From: Melaminivora sp034675505
Lineage (GTDB): Bacteria > Pseudomonadota > Gammaproteobacteria > Burkholderiales > Burkholderiaceae_C
Direction of reading: 5' to 3'
NCBI GenBank assembly: GCA_034675505.1
Contig: JAUCDD010000018.1
Location: 248,001 to 312,000, forward strand
Length of the DNA stretch: 64,000 nt
Shown: one piece after another, positions 8,046 to 17,567 of the stretch
How the letters are laid out: the number at the start of each line of letters is the position of its first letter
How positions within the stretch are numbered: the stretch's first letter is position 1
Made by a program: the position numbers and the translations under genes
The notes under the pieces: generated by a model
Told to the model about the DNA's origin: nothing
The model's database searches: none
Seen by the model: only the letters and a program-made list of their open reading frames with translations

Positions 8046-8948
8046 TCACGCCTCGAAGGGCCTCGGCCCCAGCGCCTGCACCACGTGATCGACAAAGCAG
8101 GTGATGCGCGCCGCCAGGGCGGTGTTGCGGTAGTACACGGCGTGGATGGGCTGGCGCACGTCCAGCGTCTGGCGCGCCAGCAGTTGCACCAGCCGGCCGC
8201 TGCGCCGGTCCTCGCCGGTCATGAAGTCGGACAGGCAGACGACCCCCAGGCCGGCCAGGGCCATGTGGCGCAGCGTCTCGCCGCTGGAGGCGGCGATGGC
8301 CGGGCGGATGCGCAGCGGGGCGCCATCGGCGCCGGTCAGCGGCCATTCGTTCAGCGATTCGGGCTGGGTAAAGCCCAGCAGGGCGTGCTGCGCCAGCCGG
8401 GCCGGGCTGGCCGGCGTGCCGTGGCGCTGCAGGTAGGCGGGGCTGGCCAGCACGCGCAGGCGGCTGCTGCCCACCGGGCGGGCGTGCAGGGTGGAGTCCT
8501 TCAGCGCGCCGATGCGAAAGGCCACGTCGGTGCGCTTTTCGATCAGGTCGATGATGCCTTCGTTGGAGTGCAGCTCCAGCTCCACGTCCGGGTAGCGCTC
8601 GCGAAAGCCCTCCAGCAGCGGTACCAGCGCGTGCAGCAAAAACGGCGTGGCTGCGTCCACCCGCAGCCGCCCGGCCGGGCGCATGCGCCGCGCCAGCAGC
8701 TGCTCCTCGGCCTCGTCCACGGCGGCGACGATGGCGCGCGCGCTGCGCAGGAAGGCGGCGCCTTCCTCGGTCAGCTCCAGCCGGCGCGTGGTGCGGCGCA
8801 GCAGGGTGGTCTGCAGCTTGTCCTCCAGCCGGGCCAGGGTGCGGCTGGTGGCCGAGATGGTCAGGCCCAGCAGCTCCGACGCGGCGGTGATGGAGCCCGT
8901 GTCCACCACCGCCACGAAGGCCTGCAGTTCGTCCAGCGTGGTCTTCAT
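8046..8948 (-). CDS. LysR-family transcriptional regulator (YafC-like)
   Basis: This 300-residue regulator has an N-terminal winged helix-turn-helix (residues about 1-60, with TGSITAASELLGLTISATSRTLARLEDKL) and a C-terminal periplasmic-binding-like effector domain (from about residue 90). It is divergent from an MFS permease gene, with an aldo/keto reductase gene beyond. In E. coli the LysR gene yafC adjoins the aldo/keto reductase dkgB, and here the two families meet again with a transporter between them. It probably controls the divergent permease-reductase pair. The inducer is unknown. Confidence 0.9.
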   Translation of the reverse strand: MKTTLDELQAFVAVVDTGSITAASELLGLTISATSRTLARLEDKLQTTLLRRTTRRLELTEEGAAFLRSARAIVAAVDEAEEQLLARRMRPAGRLRVDAATPFLLHALVPLLEGFRERYPDVELELHSNEGIIDLIEKRTDVAFRIGALKDSTLHARPVGSSRLRVLASPAYLQRHGTPASPARLAQHALLGFTQPESLNEWPLTGADGAPLRIRPAIAASSGETLRHMALAGLGVVCLSDFMTGEDRRSGRLVQLLARQTLDVRQPIHAVYYRNTALAARITCFVDHVVQALGPRPFEA

Positions 8949-9023
8949 TGTTGAAATGGAATCAAAAGTATTTCCTGGGTACAGGGCTTAATCTTCAAAT
9001 ATTAGCGGAGCACACTGCGGGGC
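8949..9023. promoter_or_regulatory. Divergent lysR / MFS promoter region
   Basis: This 75-bp AT-rich gap separates divergent start codons. An imperfect dyad around GGAATCAAAAGTATTTCC (8958-8975) is a candidate LysR box. The assignment rests on position and partial symmetry only. Confidence 0.4.
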
Positions 9024-10198
9024 ATGAAAGCTTCCGCTGCATTGCTTGCCCTGGCCGTTGGCGCCTTCGCCATAGGCACGACCGAGTTCACCCCCATGGG
9101 CCTTTTGCCCGTGATTGCCGACGGTGTGCAGGTGGACATCCCCAAGGCCGGCATGCTGGTCTCGGCCTATGCCGTGGGCGTGATGGCCGGCGCACCGGTC
9201 ATGACGCTGCTGCTGTCGCGCTTTGGCAAGCGCAGCGCCCTGGTGGCGCTGATGCTGCTGTTCACCGTGGGCAACCTGCTGTCGGCGCTGGCGCCGGGCT
9301 ACACCGCGCTGCTGCTATCGCGCCTGGTCACCAGCCTCAACCATGGTGCCTTCTTCGGCATCGGCGCCGTGGTGGCGGCCAGCGTGGTGCCGCGGGACAA
9401 GCAGGCCAGCGCCATCGCCGCCATGTTCATGGGCCTGACGCTGGCCAACATCGGCGGCGTGCCCGCCGCCACCTGGGTCGGCCAGCAGGTGGGCTGGCGC
9501 GTGGCCTTTGGCGGCACGGCCGTGCTGGGGCTGCTGACCATCGCCGCGCTGCTGCTGGCGCTGCCCCGGGCGAGCCCGGCGCGCGCCCCGACGCGCGCCG
9601 CGAGCTGAAGGTGCTGGCGCGTCCCGAGGTGCTGCTGGCCATGGGCACCACGGTGCTGGGCTCGGGCGCCATGTTCGCCCTGTACACCTACGTGGCGCCG
9701 CTGCTGGCCGACATCACCCACGCCGGGCCGGGCTTCGTGGCCTTCGCGCTGGTGCTGATCGGCATCGGCTTCACCCTGGGCAACAGCCTGGGCGGGCGCC
9801 TGGCCGACTGGTCGCTGGACGGCGCCACGCAACTCATCCTGGCCGCGTTGGCCGCCATCATGGCCGTGCTGCCGCTGCTGCTGACGACCCACGTCGGCGC
9901 CGCCCTTGGGCTGGTGGCCTGGGGCGCCGCCGCCTTCGGCATCGTGCCGCCGGTGCAGATGCGCGTCATGCAGGCAGCGGCCCAGGCGCCCGGCCTGGCC
10001 TCGTCGGTCAACGTGGGCGCCTTCAACCTGGGCAACGCCGTGGGGGCGGCCGCCGGGGGCCTGGTCATCAGCCAGGGCCTGGGCTATGCCGCCGTGCCCT
10101 GGGTGGGCGCGGCGCTGGCCGCCGGCGGCCTGGGCCTGGCCTGGCTGGGCCGCGCAAAACGCCGCACGGCTTGCCCCGCGCCCACTCTGTCCCTCTGA
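9024..10198 (+). CDS. MFS efflux permease (AraJ/YdhP-like), reading frame broken at about 9570
   Basis: This is a 12-helix major facilitator permease of about 390 residues, probably an exporter of sugars or drugs. The N-terminal half starts MKASAALLALAVGAFAIGTTEF and carries the family segment SLNHGAFFGIG. The second half continues in another frame from RRELKVLARPEVLLAMG to the stop at 10198. The frames join perfectly if one G is added to the GGG run at 9568-9570, restoring LPRGEPGARPDARRELKVL. As written, translation stops at 9608. I suspect a sequence error. It is divergent from the LysR gene, and the reductase gene follows 49 bp downstream. Confidence 0.85.
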
Positions 10199-10247
10199 AC
10201 CCCTTCTCTTCTTTCCCTTCTTCTTTATTTATTGCAGGAGCCTTTGC

Positions 10248-11066
10248 ATGAACAAGCACACCAACACCATCCCGCCCTTCGGCGTCGGCACCTTCCGCCT
10301 GACGGGCCAGGCCGCCACCGACTCGGTGCGCAACGCGCTGGAGGTGGGCTACCGCGCCATCGACACGGCGCAGATCTATGGCAACGAGGCCGAGGTCGGC
10401 CAGGCCATTGCGGCCAGCGGCGTGCCGCGCTCCGAGCTGTTTTTGACCACCAAGATCTGGACCGACAACTACGCCCGCGCCAAGCTGGTGCCCAGCCTGC
10501 GCGAGAGCCTGGACAAGCTGCGCACCGACCACGTGGACCTGACCCTGATCCACTGGCCCGCCCCGGGCAACGGCGTGGACCTGGCGGAGACCATGCAGGC
10601 GCTGGCCGAGGCCAAGGCCCAGGGCCTGACGCGCCAGATCGGCATCTCCAACTTCAACATCGAGCTGACGAAGCAGGCCATCGCCGCAGTGGGGCAAGGC
10701 GAGATCGCCACCAACCAGATCGAGCTGAGCCCCTACCTGCAAAACCGCAAGCTGACGGCCTTCCTTCAGGAGCAGAGCATTGCCGTCACCTCGTACATGA
10801 CGCTGGCCTACGGCAAGGTGCTCAAGGACCCGGTGCTGACGCAGATCGCCGCCAGGCACGGCGCCACGGTGGCCCAGGTGGCCCTGGCCTGGGCGCTGCA
10901 GCTGGGCTACGCGGTCATCCCGTCATCGACCAGGCGCGAGAACCTGGCCAGCAACCTGCTGGCTCTGGGCCTGAAGCTGGACGCCGACGACATGGCCCGG
11001 ATCGCCGCGCTGGAGCGCAACGGCCGCGAGGTCAACCCCGAAGGCCTGGCGCCGGCGTGGGACTGA
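10248..11066 (+). CDS. dkgB: Aldo/keto reductase, 2,5-diketo-D-gluconate reductase B-like
   Basis: This NADPH-dependent aldehyde/ketone reductase has 272 residues with an intact catalytic tetrad: D39 and Y44 (YRAIDTAQIYGNE), K69 (TTKIW) and H102 (LIHWP). The cofactor-binding end includes VIPSSTRRENLASNL. The ATG has CAGGAG seven bases upstream. It resembles E. coli DkgB and lies in the same LysR neighbourhood. Likely substrates are methylglyoxal and other small reactive carbonyls, though the real one is not visible in sequence. A bidirectional terminator follows. Confidence 0.9.
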   Translation: MNKHTNTIPPFGVGTFRLTGQAATDSVRNALEVGYRAIDTAQIYGNEAEVGQAIAASGVPRSELFLTTKIWTDNYARAKLVPSLRESLDKLRTDHVDLTLIHWPAPGNGVDLAETMQALAEAKAQGLTRQIGISNFNIELTKQAIAAVGQGEIATNQIELSPYLQNRKLTAFLQEQSIAVTSYMTLAYGKVLKDPVLTQIAARHGATVAQVALAWALQLGYAVIPSSTRRENLASNLLALGLKLDADDMARIAALERNGREVNPEGLAPAWD

Positions 11067-11084
11067 ACGCGCCGCGCTAAATGC

Positions 11085-11121
11085 AAAAGCCCCGCAGGCT
11101 GCCAGGCCTGCGGGGCTTTTT
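11085..11121. terminator. Bidirectional intrinsic terminator between dkgB and fabI
   Basis: A perfect 12-bp GC-rich stem (11088-11099 with 11106-11117) has a 6-base loop. An A-run lies on the left and a T-run on the right, so it can serve the convergent genes on both strands. Confidence 0.92.
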
Positions 11122-11136
11122 GGCGTGCGAATCAGC

Positions 11137-11937
11137 TCAGACCTGGTCGGCCGACAGCCCGGCGGTCTGGCTGAAGCCGCCGTCCACGTAGGTGATCTCG
11201 GCCGTCACGCCGCCGGCCAGGTCGGAGAGCAGGAACGCCGCCACGTTGCCCACGTCCTCGATGGTCACGTTGCGCCGCAGCGGGGCGGCGTCGGCCACGC
11301 GGCCCAGCAGCTTGCCGAAGTCCTTGATGCCGCTGGCCGCGAGGGTCTTGATGGGGCCGGCGGAGATGCCGTTGACGCGGATGGCGCGGCCGTCGCTGGT
11401 GCGGCCCACGGCTTCGGCCAGGTAGCGCACCGAGGCCTCCAGGCTGGCCTTGGCCAGGCCCATGGTGTTGTAGTTGGGAATGGAGCGCAGGGCGCCCAGG
11501 TACGACAGCGTGAGCAGGGCCGACTTGTCGTTCAGGTGGGGCAGCGCCGCCTTGGCCATGGCCGGGAAGCTGTACGCGCTGATGTCCTGCGCGACGCGGA
11601 ATGCCTCGCGGCTCAGGCCGTCCAGGAAGTTGCCGGCGATGGCCTCGCGCGGGGCGAAGCCGATGCTGTGCACAAAGCCGTCGAACGTGCCCCAGGCCTC
11701 GTGCAGGCCGGCGAACATGTGCTCGATCTGCGCGTCCTCGGCGACGTCGCAATCAAACACCAGGCTGGAGTCGAACTCGGCGGCAAACTCGGTGATGCGG
11801 CCCTTGAAGCGCTCGCCCACGTAGCTGAACGCCAGCTGCGCGCCCTGTTCGTGGCAGGCGCGGGCGATGCCGTAGGCGATGGAGCGGTTGGACAGCACGC
11901 CCGTGACGAGCAGCTTCTTGCCGGCAAGAAAACCCAT
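11137..11937 (-). CDS. fabI: Enoyl-ACP reductase (NADH), FabI
   Basis: This catalyses the last reductive step of each fatty acid elongation cycle in the cytoplasm and is the triclosan target. The 266 residues form an SDR fold. The catalytic Tyr146, Tyr156 and Lys163 are in LSYLGALRSIPNYNTMGLAK, numbered as in E. coli. The cofactor loop is TGVLSNRSIAYGIA near the N-terminus, and the substrate loop ISAGPIKTLAASGI follows. GGAG lies about nine bases before the ATG. It is divergent from the yejA-type gene with 47 bp between the start codons. Confidence 0.97.
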   Translation of the reverse strand: MGFLAGKKLLVTGVLSNRSIAYGIARACHEQGAQLAFSYVGERFKGRITEFAAEFDSSLVFDCDVAEDAQIEHMFAGLHEAWGTFDGFVHSIGFAPREAIAGNFLDGLSREAFRVAQDISAYSFPAMAKAALPHLNDKSALLTLSYLGALRSIPNYNTMGLAKASLEASVRYLAEAVGRTSDGRAIRVNGISAGPIKTLAASGIKDFGKLLGRVADAAPLRRNVTIEDVGNVAAFLLSDLAGGVTAEITYVDGGFSQTAGLSADQV

Positions 11938-11984
11938 TGTTGTTCTCTCCAGGAGTTGTGTTTCAGGTGGGGCAGAATTGTCGC

Positions 11985-13808
11985 ATGCGGTATTGGTTGA
12001 CCTGTTCTGCGCTCGCCTGCGCCCTGCTGGCGGCACCTGCGCTGCGCGCCGCGCCTGCCTATGCCCTGTGGGGCGAGCCGGCGCTCGCGCCCGGCTTTGC
12101 GCACCTGCCCTACGTGAACCCCGACGCGCCCAAGGGCGGCGAGCTGCGCCTGGTGAGCAACCTGCGCACATCGACCTTCGACAAGTACAACCCCTTCACC
12201 ATCCGCGGCAGCGCGCCGGCCTACCTGGCGGCGCTGATGTTCGACACGCTGCTGGCCGGCTCCATGGACGAGACCGCCACCGGCTACGGCCTGCTGGCCG
12301 AGGATGTGAGCGTGGCTGCGGACGGGTTGAGCGCCACCTTCCGGCTGCGGCCCGAGGCGCGGTTCCACAACGGCAAGCCGGTGCTGGCGGCCGACGTCAA
12401 GCACAGCTTCGACACCCTGGTGGGCCCGCACACCTCGCCCAGCTACAAGACCCTGCTGGCGGACGTGGCCGGCCTGGACGTGCTGGACGAGCGCACGGTG
12501 CGCTACCGCTTCAGCCGGCCCAACCGCGAGCTGCCCCTGACGGTGGGCGGCCTGCCGGTGTTCAGCCGCGACTGGGGCCTGGACGAGCAGGGCCGGCCCA
12601 AGCCCTTCGACCAGGTGGTCATGGACATCCCCATAGGCAGCGGCCCCTACCGGATCGGGCCCGTGAACTTCGGCAAGGACATCACCTACGTGCGCGACCC
12701 CGCCTACTGGGCGCGCGAGCTGCCGGTGCGCCGGGGCACGGCCAATTTCGACCGCGTGCTGGTCAAGATCTACAAGGACAGCACGGCGCGGCTGGAGGCG
12801 CTCAAGGCCGGGGAGTTCGACCTGATGCGGTTCTTCAGCGCCGGCGACTGGGCCCGGCGCGTCCACGGCCGCAAGTTCGACAGCGGCGAGCTGGTCAAGG
12901 GCGAATTCGCCAACAAGCTGCCCTCGGGCTTCCAGAGCTATGTGCTGAACACGCGCCGCCCCTACCTGCAGGACCGGCGCGTGCGCGAGGCGCTGGGCCT
13001 GGCGTTCGATTTCGAGTGGATGAGCCGGCGGCTGTTCTACGGCGCCTACCAGCGCGTGCAGGGCCTGTTCGGCAACACCGCCTGCGAGACGCACGGCCTG
13101 CCGACCGAGGCCGAGCTGGCCTTGCTCCAGCCCTGGCGCGCGCAGCTGCCGGCCAGCGTGTTCGGCCCGATGTTCGTGCCGCCCGAGCCCAGGGACGCCG
13201 CCGAACTGCGCGCCAACCTGCGCCGCGCCCAGGGCCTGCTGCGCGATGCCGGCTGGCAGGTGGGCGAGGGCGGCCTGCTGCGCAATGCCCGTGGCGAGCC
13301 CCTGGTGCTGGAATACATGGACAGCAGCGAGGGCGGCATCCGCACCCTGTCGTCGTGGATGCGCAACCTGCAAAAGCTGGGCATCACCCTGACCTTCCGC
13401 TCGGTGGACTTCGCGCTGTACCAGCAGCGGCTGCAGAAGTTCGATTTCGACATCACCACCATCGCCTACCAGGGCACGAACAACCCGGGCCAGGAATTCG
13501 CAGACCTGTTTGGCAGCAAGGCGGCCGGGCAGGAGGACTCGGGCAACTTCCCCGGCGTGCGCAGCCCGGCGGTGGACGCCGCCATCGCGGCCATGGTCTC
13601 GGCCAAGACGCTGCAGCAGCTGCTGCCCGCCTGCCACGCGCTGGATCGCATCATTGCCCATGAGCACTACCTGATCCCGCAGTGGTCGGCCAGCACGCAC
13701 CGCATGGCCTACAACGCCTGGCGCCTGGCGCGCCCGGACGCCGTGCCACCCTATTCGCCGGGCGAGATGTGGGTCATGGACACCTGGTGGGCCAGGAAAA
13801 AACCTTAG
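11985..13808 (+). CDS. yejA: Peptide ABC transporter periplasmic binding protein, YejA-like
   Basis: This 607-residue class C solute-binding protein captures peptides in the periplasm for the YejB/YejE/YejF importer encoded 2.7 kb downstream. It has a signal peptide (RYWLTCSALACALLAAPALRAAPA, residues about 2-25). The SBP_bac_5 fold follows, with YVNPDAPKGGELRL, FDTLLAGSMDE and the IGSGPYRIGPV motif typical of this family. In E. coli yejA, yejB, yejE and yejF are contiguous. Here a methyltransferase and two genes on the opposite strand intervene. Known YejABEF ligands include microcin C; the natural peptide range here is inferred. Confidence 0.92.
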   Translation: MRYWLTCSALACALLAAPALRAAPAYALWGEPALAPGFAHLPYVNPDAPKGGELRLVSNLRTSTFDKYNPFTIRGSAPAYLAALMFDTLLAGSMDETATGYGLLAEDVSVAADGLSATFRLRPEARFHNGKPVLAADVKHSFDTLVGPHTSPSYKTLLADVAGLDVLDERTVRYRFSRPNRELPLTVGGLPVFSRDWGLDEQGRPKPFDQVVMDIPIGSGPYRIGPVNFGKDITYVRDPAYWARELPVRRGTANFDRVLVKIYKDSTARLEALKAGEFDLMRFFSAGDWARRVHGRKFDSGELVKGEFANKLPSGFQSYVLNTRRPYLQDRRVREALGLAFDFEWMSRRLFYGAYQRVQGLFGNTACETHGLPTEAELALLQPWRAQLPASVFGPMFVPPEPRDAAELRANLRRAQGLLRDAGWQVGEGGLLRNARGEPLVLEYMDSSEGGIRTLSSWMRNLQKLGITLTFRSVDFALYQQRLQKFDFDITTIAYQGTNNPGQEFADLFGSKAAGQEDSGNFPGVRSPAVDAAIAAMVSAKTLQQLLPACHALDRIIAHEHYLIPQWSASTHRMAYNAWRLARPDAVPPYSPGEMWVMDTWWARKKP

Positions 13809-13865
13809 CAAACTCTCATTGAAGGACGCCGGCAACCAGGGGTTTTGAGCAAATATGAGGTGCAA

Positions 13866-14330
13866 ATGAAGACTTTGGAACACCGGCTGCCTCCCCCCGT
13901 GGTCGGCGTGCTGTGCGCGCTGCTGGCCTGGGGGCTGGCGACCCTGGGCGGCGGGCCGTGGCACTGGCAGATGCCGCTGCGCGGGCCGCTGACGCTGGCC
14001 ATGGGCGCGCTGGCGCTGGCGCTGGACGGCTGGGCCCTGTGGACCTTCCGGCGCCACCGCACCACCCCCAGCCCGTTCACCCCGCAGCGCTCGCGCAGCG
14101 TGGTGCAGGACGGGCCCTACCGCTTCACCCGCAACCCCATGTACCTGGGCGTTGCGCTGCTGCTGCTGGCGCTGTGCCTGTGGCTGGGCCATCCGCTGGC
14201 GCTGCTGTCGATTGCCGCGTTCGTGGGCTATATCACCCGGTTCCAGATCATTCCCGAGGAGCGGGCCCTGCGGGCCAAGTTCGGCGCGCCCTACGAGGCC
14301 TACCTGGCCCGGGTGCGGCGCTGGCTGTGA
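13866..14330 (+). CDS. Isoprenylcysteine carboxyl methyltransferase (ICMT)-family membrane protein
   Basis: This integral membrane methyltransferase of about 154 residues has four hydrophobic segments (beginning VVGVLCALLAWGLATLG). The signature is DGPYRFTRNPMYLGVALLLL, with the C-terminal IIPEERALRAKFGAPYEAYLARVRRWL motif that forms the S-adenosylmethionine pocket. Bacterial members methylate small molecules or lipids of mostly unknown identity. I chose the ATG giving MKTLEHR, with GAGG five bases upstream. It follows yejA by 57 bp on the same strand. Confidence 0.85.
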   Translation: MKTLEHRLPPPVVGVLCALLAWGLATLGGGPWHWQMPLRGPLTLAMGALALALDGWALWTFRRHRTTPSPFTPQRSRSVVQDGPYRFTRNPMYLGVALLLLALCLWLGHPLALLSIAAFVGYITRFQIIPEERALRAKFGAPYEAYLARVRRWL

Positions 14331-14349
14331 AAGGGCGGGCGGGCCGCGC

Positions 14350-15512
14350 TCAGCGGCGCAGCTTGTGGCCGTACATGGCCGCGTGGGCCGCCGCCAGCAG
14401 CGCCTGCGCATCCTGGCCATCGTGCGGGAACTGCGCCGCGCCCACGCTGGCGCCCACGCTCAGATCCTGCCCGGCATGGCGCAGCGGCGCCTGCACGGCG
14501 CTGCGGATGCGCTGCAGCAGCCCGTCCAGCCCCTCGCCGCCAGGTTCGTCCGGCGCCACCACGACGAACTCGTCGCCGCCGAGCCGGGCGACAAAGTCGC
14601 CCTGGCGCAGCGAGCCGCGCAGGCGCTGCGCCACGCCCTGCAGGACGTGATCGCCGGCGGCATGGCCCAGGCGGTCATTGATCGGCTTGAAGCCGTCCAG
14701 GTCGATCAGCAGCACGAAGACGCCGCGCCCGGGCTGCAGGCGGGCCAGCTCCAGCGCGTTGTGCAGGTGCTCGTCCAGCGCCATCCGGTTGGGCAGGCCG
14801 GTCAGCGCGTCGTGGCGCGCCAGGCGCTGCAGCTCAAGCACCATCGCGTGGAGGCGTGGGTGACATCGTGCAGCTCGTCGATGTGGCGCGGCGCGGCCTC
14901 CTCGTCGCCATGCACGATGCGCTGCGCCAGGATGGCCGAGCGAAAGCGCTGCAGCGGCATCCCTATGGTGTGGCGAAACGCCCTGGCGGCGCCCACCAGC
15001 ACCACCATGAGCGTGGCGCCGAACAGCGCCAGCTGTGGCGCCAGGCCCTGCAGCGCGGCGCCGGCAATGCTTTGCTTGCGGTAGTGCAGCTGCAGAGTGC
15101 CGACGTCGTGGCGGCGCCCGCGCGAGTCCTGGTAGGTGATTTGTGCCTGCACAGGCGCCTGCGCCGGGGTTTCGGCGGTGGCGCCTGCGGTCACGTCCTG
15201 GGCGTTGCAGCGGTCGAGCAGCTGCACGTCGTACACGCCCGGCTGCAGCGCCAGGGTGTCGACGATGCCCTGCACGGTAGGCGCATCGCAATCCCACAGC
15301 GGCTTGGCCAGCGATTGCACGAACGCCTGCAGGGTCTGGGCGCGCTGGGCCGCCTGTTGCGCCTGGTGGCTGTAGTAGCCCACGGCCGTGATGGCGCTGC
15401 TGGCCAGCACGAACGTCAGCAGCAGCGGGCCCAGCAGGCTGCGCACGAACAGGCTGTGCAGCGTGCGCCGGCGCGGGGCGGGGGCGGGGGCGGGAAGCGG
15501 CGTGGTTTCCAC
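14350..15512 (-). CDS. Membrane diguanylate cyclase (GGDEF), reading frame broken at about 14849
   Basis: This predicted enzyme makes cyclic di-GMP from two GTP. The N-terminal part has a membrane helix (GPLLLTFVLASSAITAVGYY), a periplasmic sensor segment of about 120 residues and a second helix (LFGATLMVVLVGAARAF). The HAMP-like linker is followed by the GGDEF domain with DALTGLPNR, LIDLDGFKPINDRLGHAAGD and an intact RLGGDEF. The two frames meet if one base is added near 14849, giving DVTHASNAMVLELQRLARHD. No inhibitory RxxD is evident before GGDEF. The GTG start lies 11 bases after the binding-protein stop, so the two genes form one unit, probably a sensor pair. Confidence 0.85.
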
Positions 15513-15523
15513 TGAACAGGCTC

Positions 15524-16411
15524 TCAGGACGGTTGCGCCAGCAGGTGCCGGTAGGCGGCGGGCACCAGCGTGTCGTCGTAGAACGGGTTGGGAATCTGGA
15601 TGAGTCGGCGGGAGCGCACGGCCTGCGCGCCCGGCAGGCGCCGGTATTGCTCCCAGGTCTGCAGGAAGCGGCCGTCCGCGGCGATGCGCGCAAAGCCTTG
15701 CTGCAGGGCGTCGTAGAGCGCCGCCGTGTAGGCCCCCGGCGCCACCCAGACGAAGCGGAACCACGGGTAGCGCACGAGGATGTGCGAGTCGGTCGTGAGC
15801 TGCGGGTAGCGTTTCTGGAAGTGCCGCAGGAAGAAGCTTTGCGTCTCCTCCAGGCCCAGCGGAAACAGGTCCAGGAAGCCCGCCTGCATCTGCTCGGCGA
15901 ACTCGCCGTTGCTCCAGGCCTTGACTTCCTTGGTGGGGATGCCGGCGGCGCGGTAGATCTGCACGTCCATCCAGCCGACGTTCTGCCCCAGGGTGAAATG
16001 CGCCAGGTCGGCCACGCTGCGCACGCGCGCCAGCAGGTCCTTCTGCGAGCGCAGCAGCAGGTTGATGCGCCAGCCCAGCAGGCCCCGGTCCAGCGGCACC
16101 GGAACCATGCGCAACCGCCCCTCGCGCACCAGCCGCAGGCGCTCGGGCGTGGCCGGCATCAGGTCCACATGGGTGGCGCCGCTGCTGATCTGGTAGACGT
16201 TGCGCCTCTCGTTGCCCAGTGGCGCGTCCGAGAACTGCGCGGGCGCGCCCGCCGCCTGCAGCGCGACATGCACCAGGGCCCGGGCGTGCGCCAGGTGGGG
16301 CTCGTTTTGCATCACGAAGTGCGGCGCCGCCGTGGCGCTGGCCGGCAGCCACGCACCGGCCAGCGTGCCCAACAGCTGGCGGCGCGTGGCGGGAGCAGGG
16401 CTGGCCTTCAC
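15524..16411 (-). CDS. Periplasmic solute-binding protein (PBPb type) paired with the diguanylate cyclase
   Basis: This is a predicted exported binding protein of 295 residues. The N-terminus (residues 6-25) has a twin-arginine-like RRQLLG followed by a hydrophobic stretch ending ASATA. The rest resembles type 2 periplasmic binding folds (HVDLMPATPERLRLVREGRLRMVPVPLDRGLLGWR, later FTLGQNVGWMDVQIYRAAGI). No permease or ATPase of a matching amino acid transporter is next to it. It is followed within 11 bp by the diguanylate cyclase, so a ligand-sensing role is more likely than transport. The GTG start is inferred from the signal sequence; no clear ribosome binding site is visible. Confidence 0.78.
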   Translation of the reverse strand: MKASPAPATRRQLLGTLAGAWLPASATAAPHFVMQNEPHLAHARALVHVALQAAGAPAQFSDAPLGNERRNVYQISSGATHVDLMPATPERLRLVREGRLRMVPVPLDRGLLGWRINLLLRSQKDLLARVRSVADLAHFTLGQNVGWMDVQIYRAAGIPTKEVKAWSNGEFAEQMQAGFLDLFPLGLEETQSFFLRHFQKRYPQLTTDSHILVRYPWFRFVWVAPGAYTAALYDALQQGFARIAADGRFLQTWEQYRRLPGAQAVRSRRLIQIPNPFYDDTLVPAAYRHLLAQPS

Positions 16412-16510
16412 GGGAGCAGGTGGCAGTTGTGCGGCGCGCGGCGGGCGCCCTGGCGATGAACGGATGGCCGATGTTACCTGCGTGCCCCGGGGCTCGCCAT
16501 AATCGGCGCC

Positions 16511-17542
16511 ATGCTTGCCTACATCCTCAAGCGCCTGCTGCTGATGCTGCCCACGCTGCTGGGGGTGCTGCTGCTGACGTTCGTGGTCATCCAGTTCGTG
16601 CCCGGCGGCCCGGTGGAGCAATACCTGGCCGAGGCCAAGGCCGGCGCGGGCAGCGGGGCCAGCGAGGGCGGCGGCATGGCCTACCGCGGCGCGCAGGGCG
16701 TGGACCCCAAGCGCCTGGCGCAGATCAAGCAGCTGTACGGCTTCGACAAGTCGGCGCACGAGCGCTTCGTGCAGATGCTGGGCCAGTTCGCCCGCTCTCG
16801 ACCTGGGGCGCAGCTTCTTCCAAAACAAGGACGTGTGGCAGCTCGTCAAGGAAAAACTGCCCGTGTCCATCAGCCTGGGGCTGTGGACGTTCTTCATCAG
16901 CTACCTGGTGGCCGTGCCGCTGGGCGTGGCCAAGGCGGTGCGCGCAGGCTCGCGCTTCGACTTCATCACCACGCTCATCATCCTGGTGGGCTACGCGATT
17001 CCCGGCTTCGTGCTGGGCGTGGCGCTGCTGGTGATCTTTGGCGGGCAGCTGCAGTGGTTCCCGCTGCGCGGGCTCACGTCGGCCAACTGGGACGAACTGG
17101 GCTGGGGCGCGCGCATCGTGGACTACCTGTGGCACATCGCGCTGCCCGTCACCGCCATGGTCGCGGGCAGCTTCGCGGTGACCGCCATGCTCACGAAGAA
17201 CGCCTTCCTGGAGGAGATCCGCAAGCAGTACGTGCTGACCGCGCGCGCCAAGGGGCTGTCCGAGCGTCAGGTGCTGTACAAGCACGTGTTCCGCAATGCG
17301 CTGATCCCCATCGTCACCGGCTTCCCGGCCGCCTTCATCGGCGCGTTCTTCGCCGGCTCGCTGCTGATCGAGACGCTGTTCTCGCTGGACGGACTGGGCC
17401 TGCTGAGCTATGAGAGCGTCATCCGGCGCGACTACCCCGTGGTGCTGGGCACGCTGTTTTGTTCACGCTGATCGGGTTGGTGACCAAGCTGGTCTCCGAC
17501 CTGTGCTACGTGTGGGTGGACCCCCGCGTGAAGTTTGACTGA
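16511..17542 (+). CDS. yejB: Peptide ABC transporter permease YejB, frame broken twice
   Basis: This inner-membrane permease of about 343 residues is usually near 364. It begins MLAYILKRLLLMLPTLLGVLLLTFVVIQFVPGGPVEQ, the standard first helix. The binding-protein-dependent transport domain follows, with the EAA loop KQYVLTARAKGLSERQVLYKHVFRNALIP. The first break is near 16797, where removing one base restores FARFDLGRSFFQNKDVWQLV. The second is near 17457, where one missing T in the TTTT run restores GTLFLFTLIGLVTKL and the true end DPRVKFD. Two independent indels in an otherwise well-conserved gene look like sequence errors. It heads yejB-yejE-yejF. Confidence 0.85.
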
Positions 17543-17567
17543 GCGTGAACCCCAAGCCGTGCCGAGC

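Noticed and set aside
11938..14420. A long minus-strand open frame opposite yejA and the methyltransferase gene
   Set aside because: It is antisense to yejA and the methyltransferase gene; no independent support.
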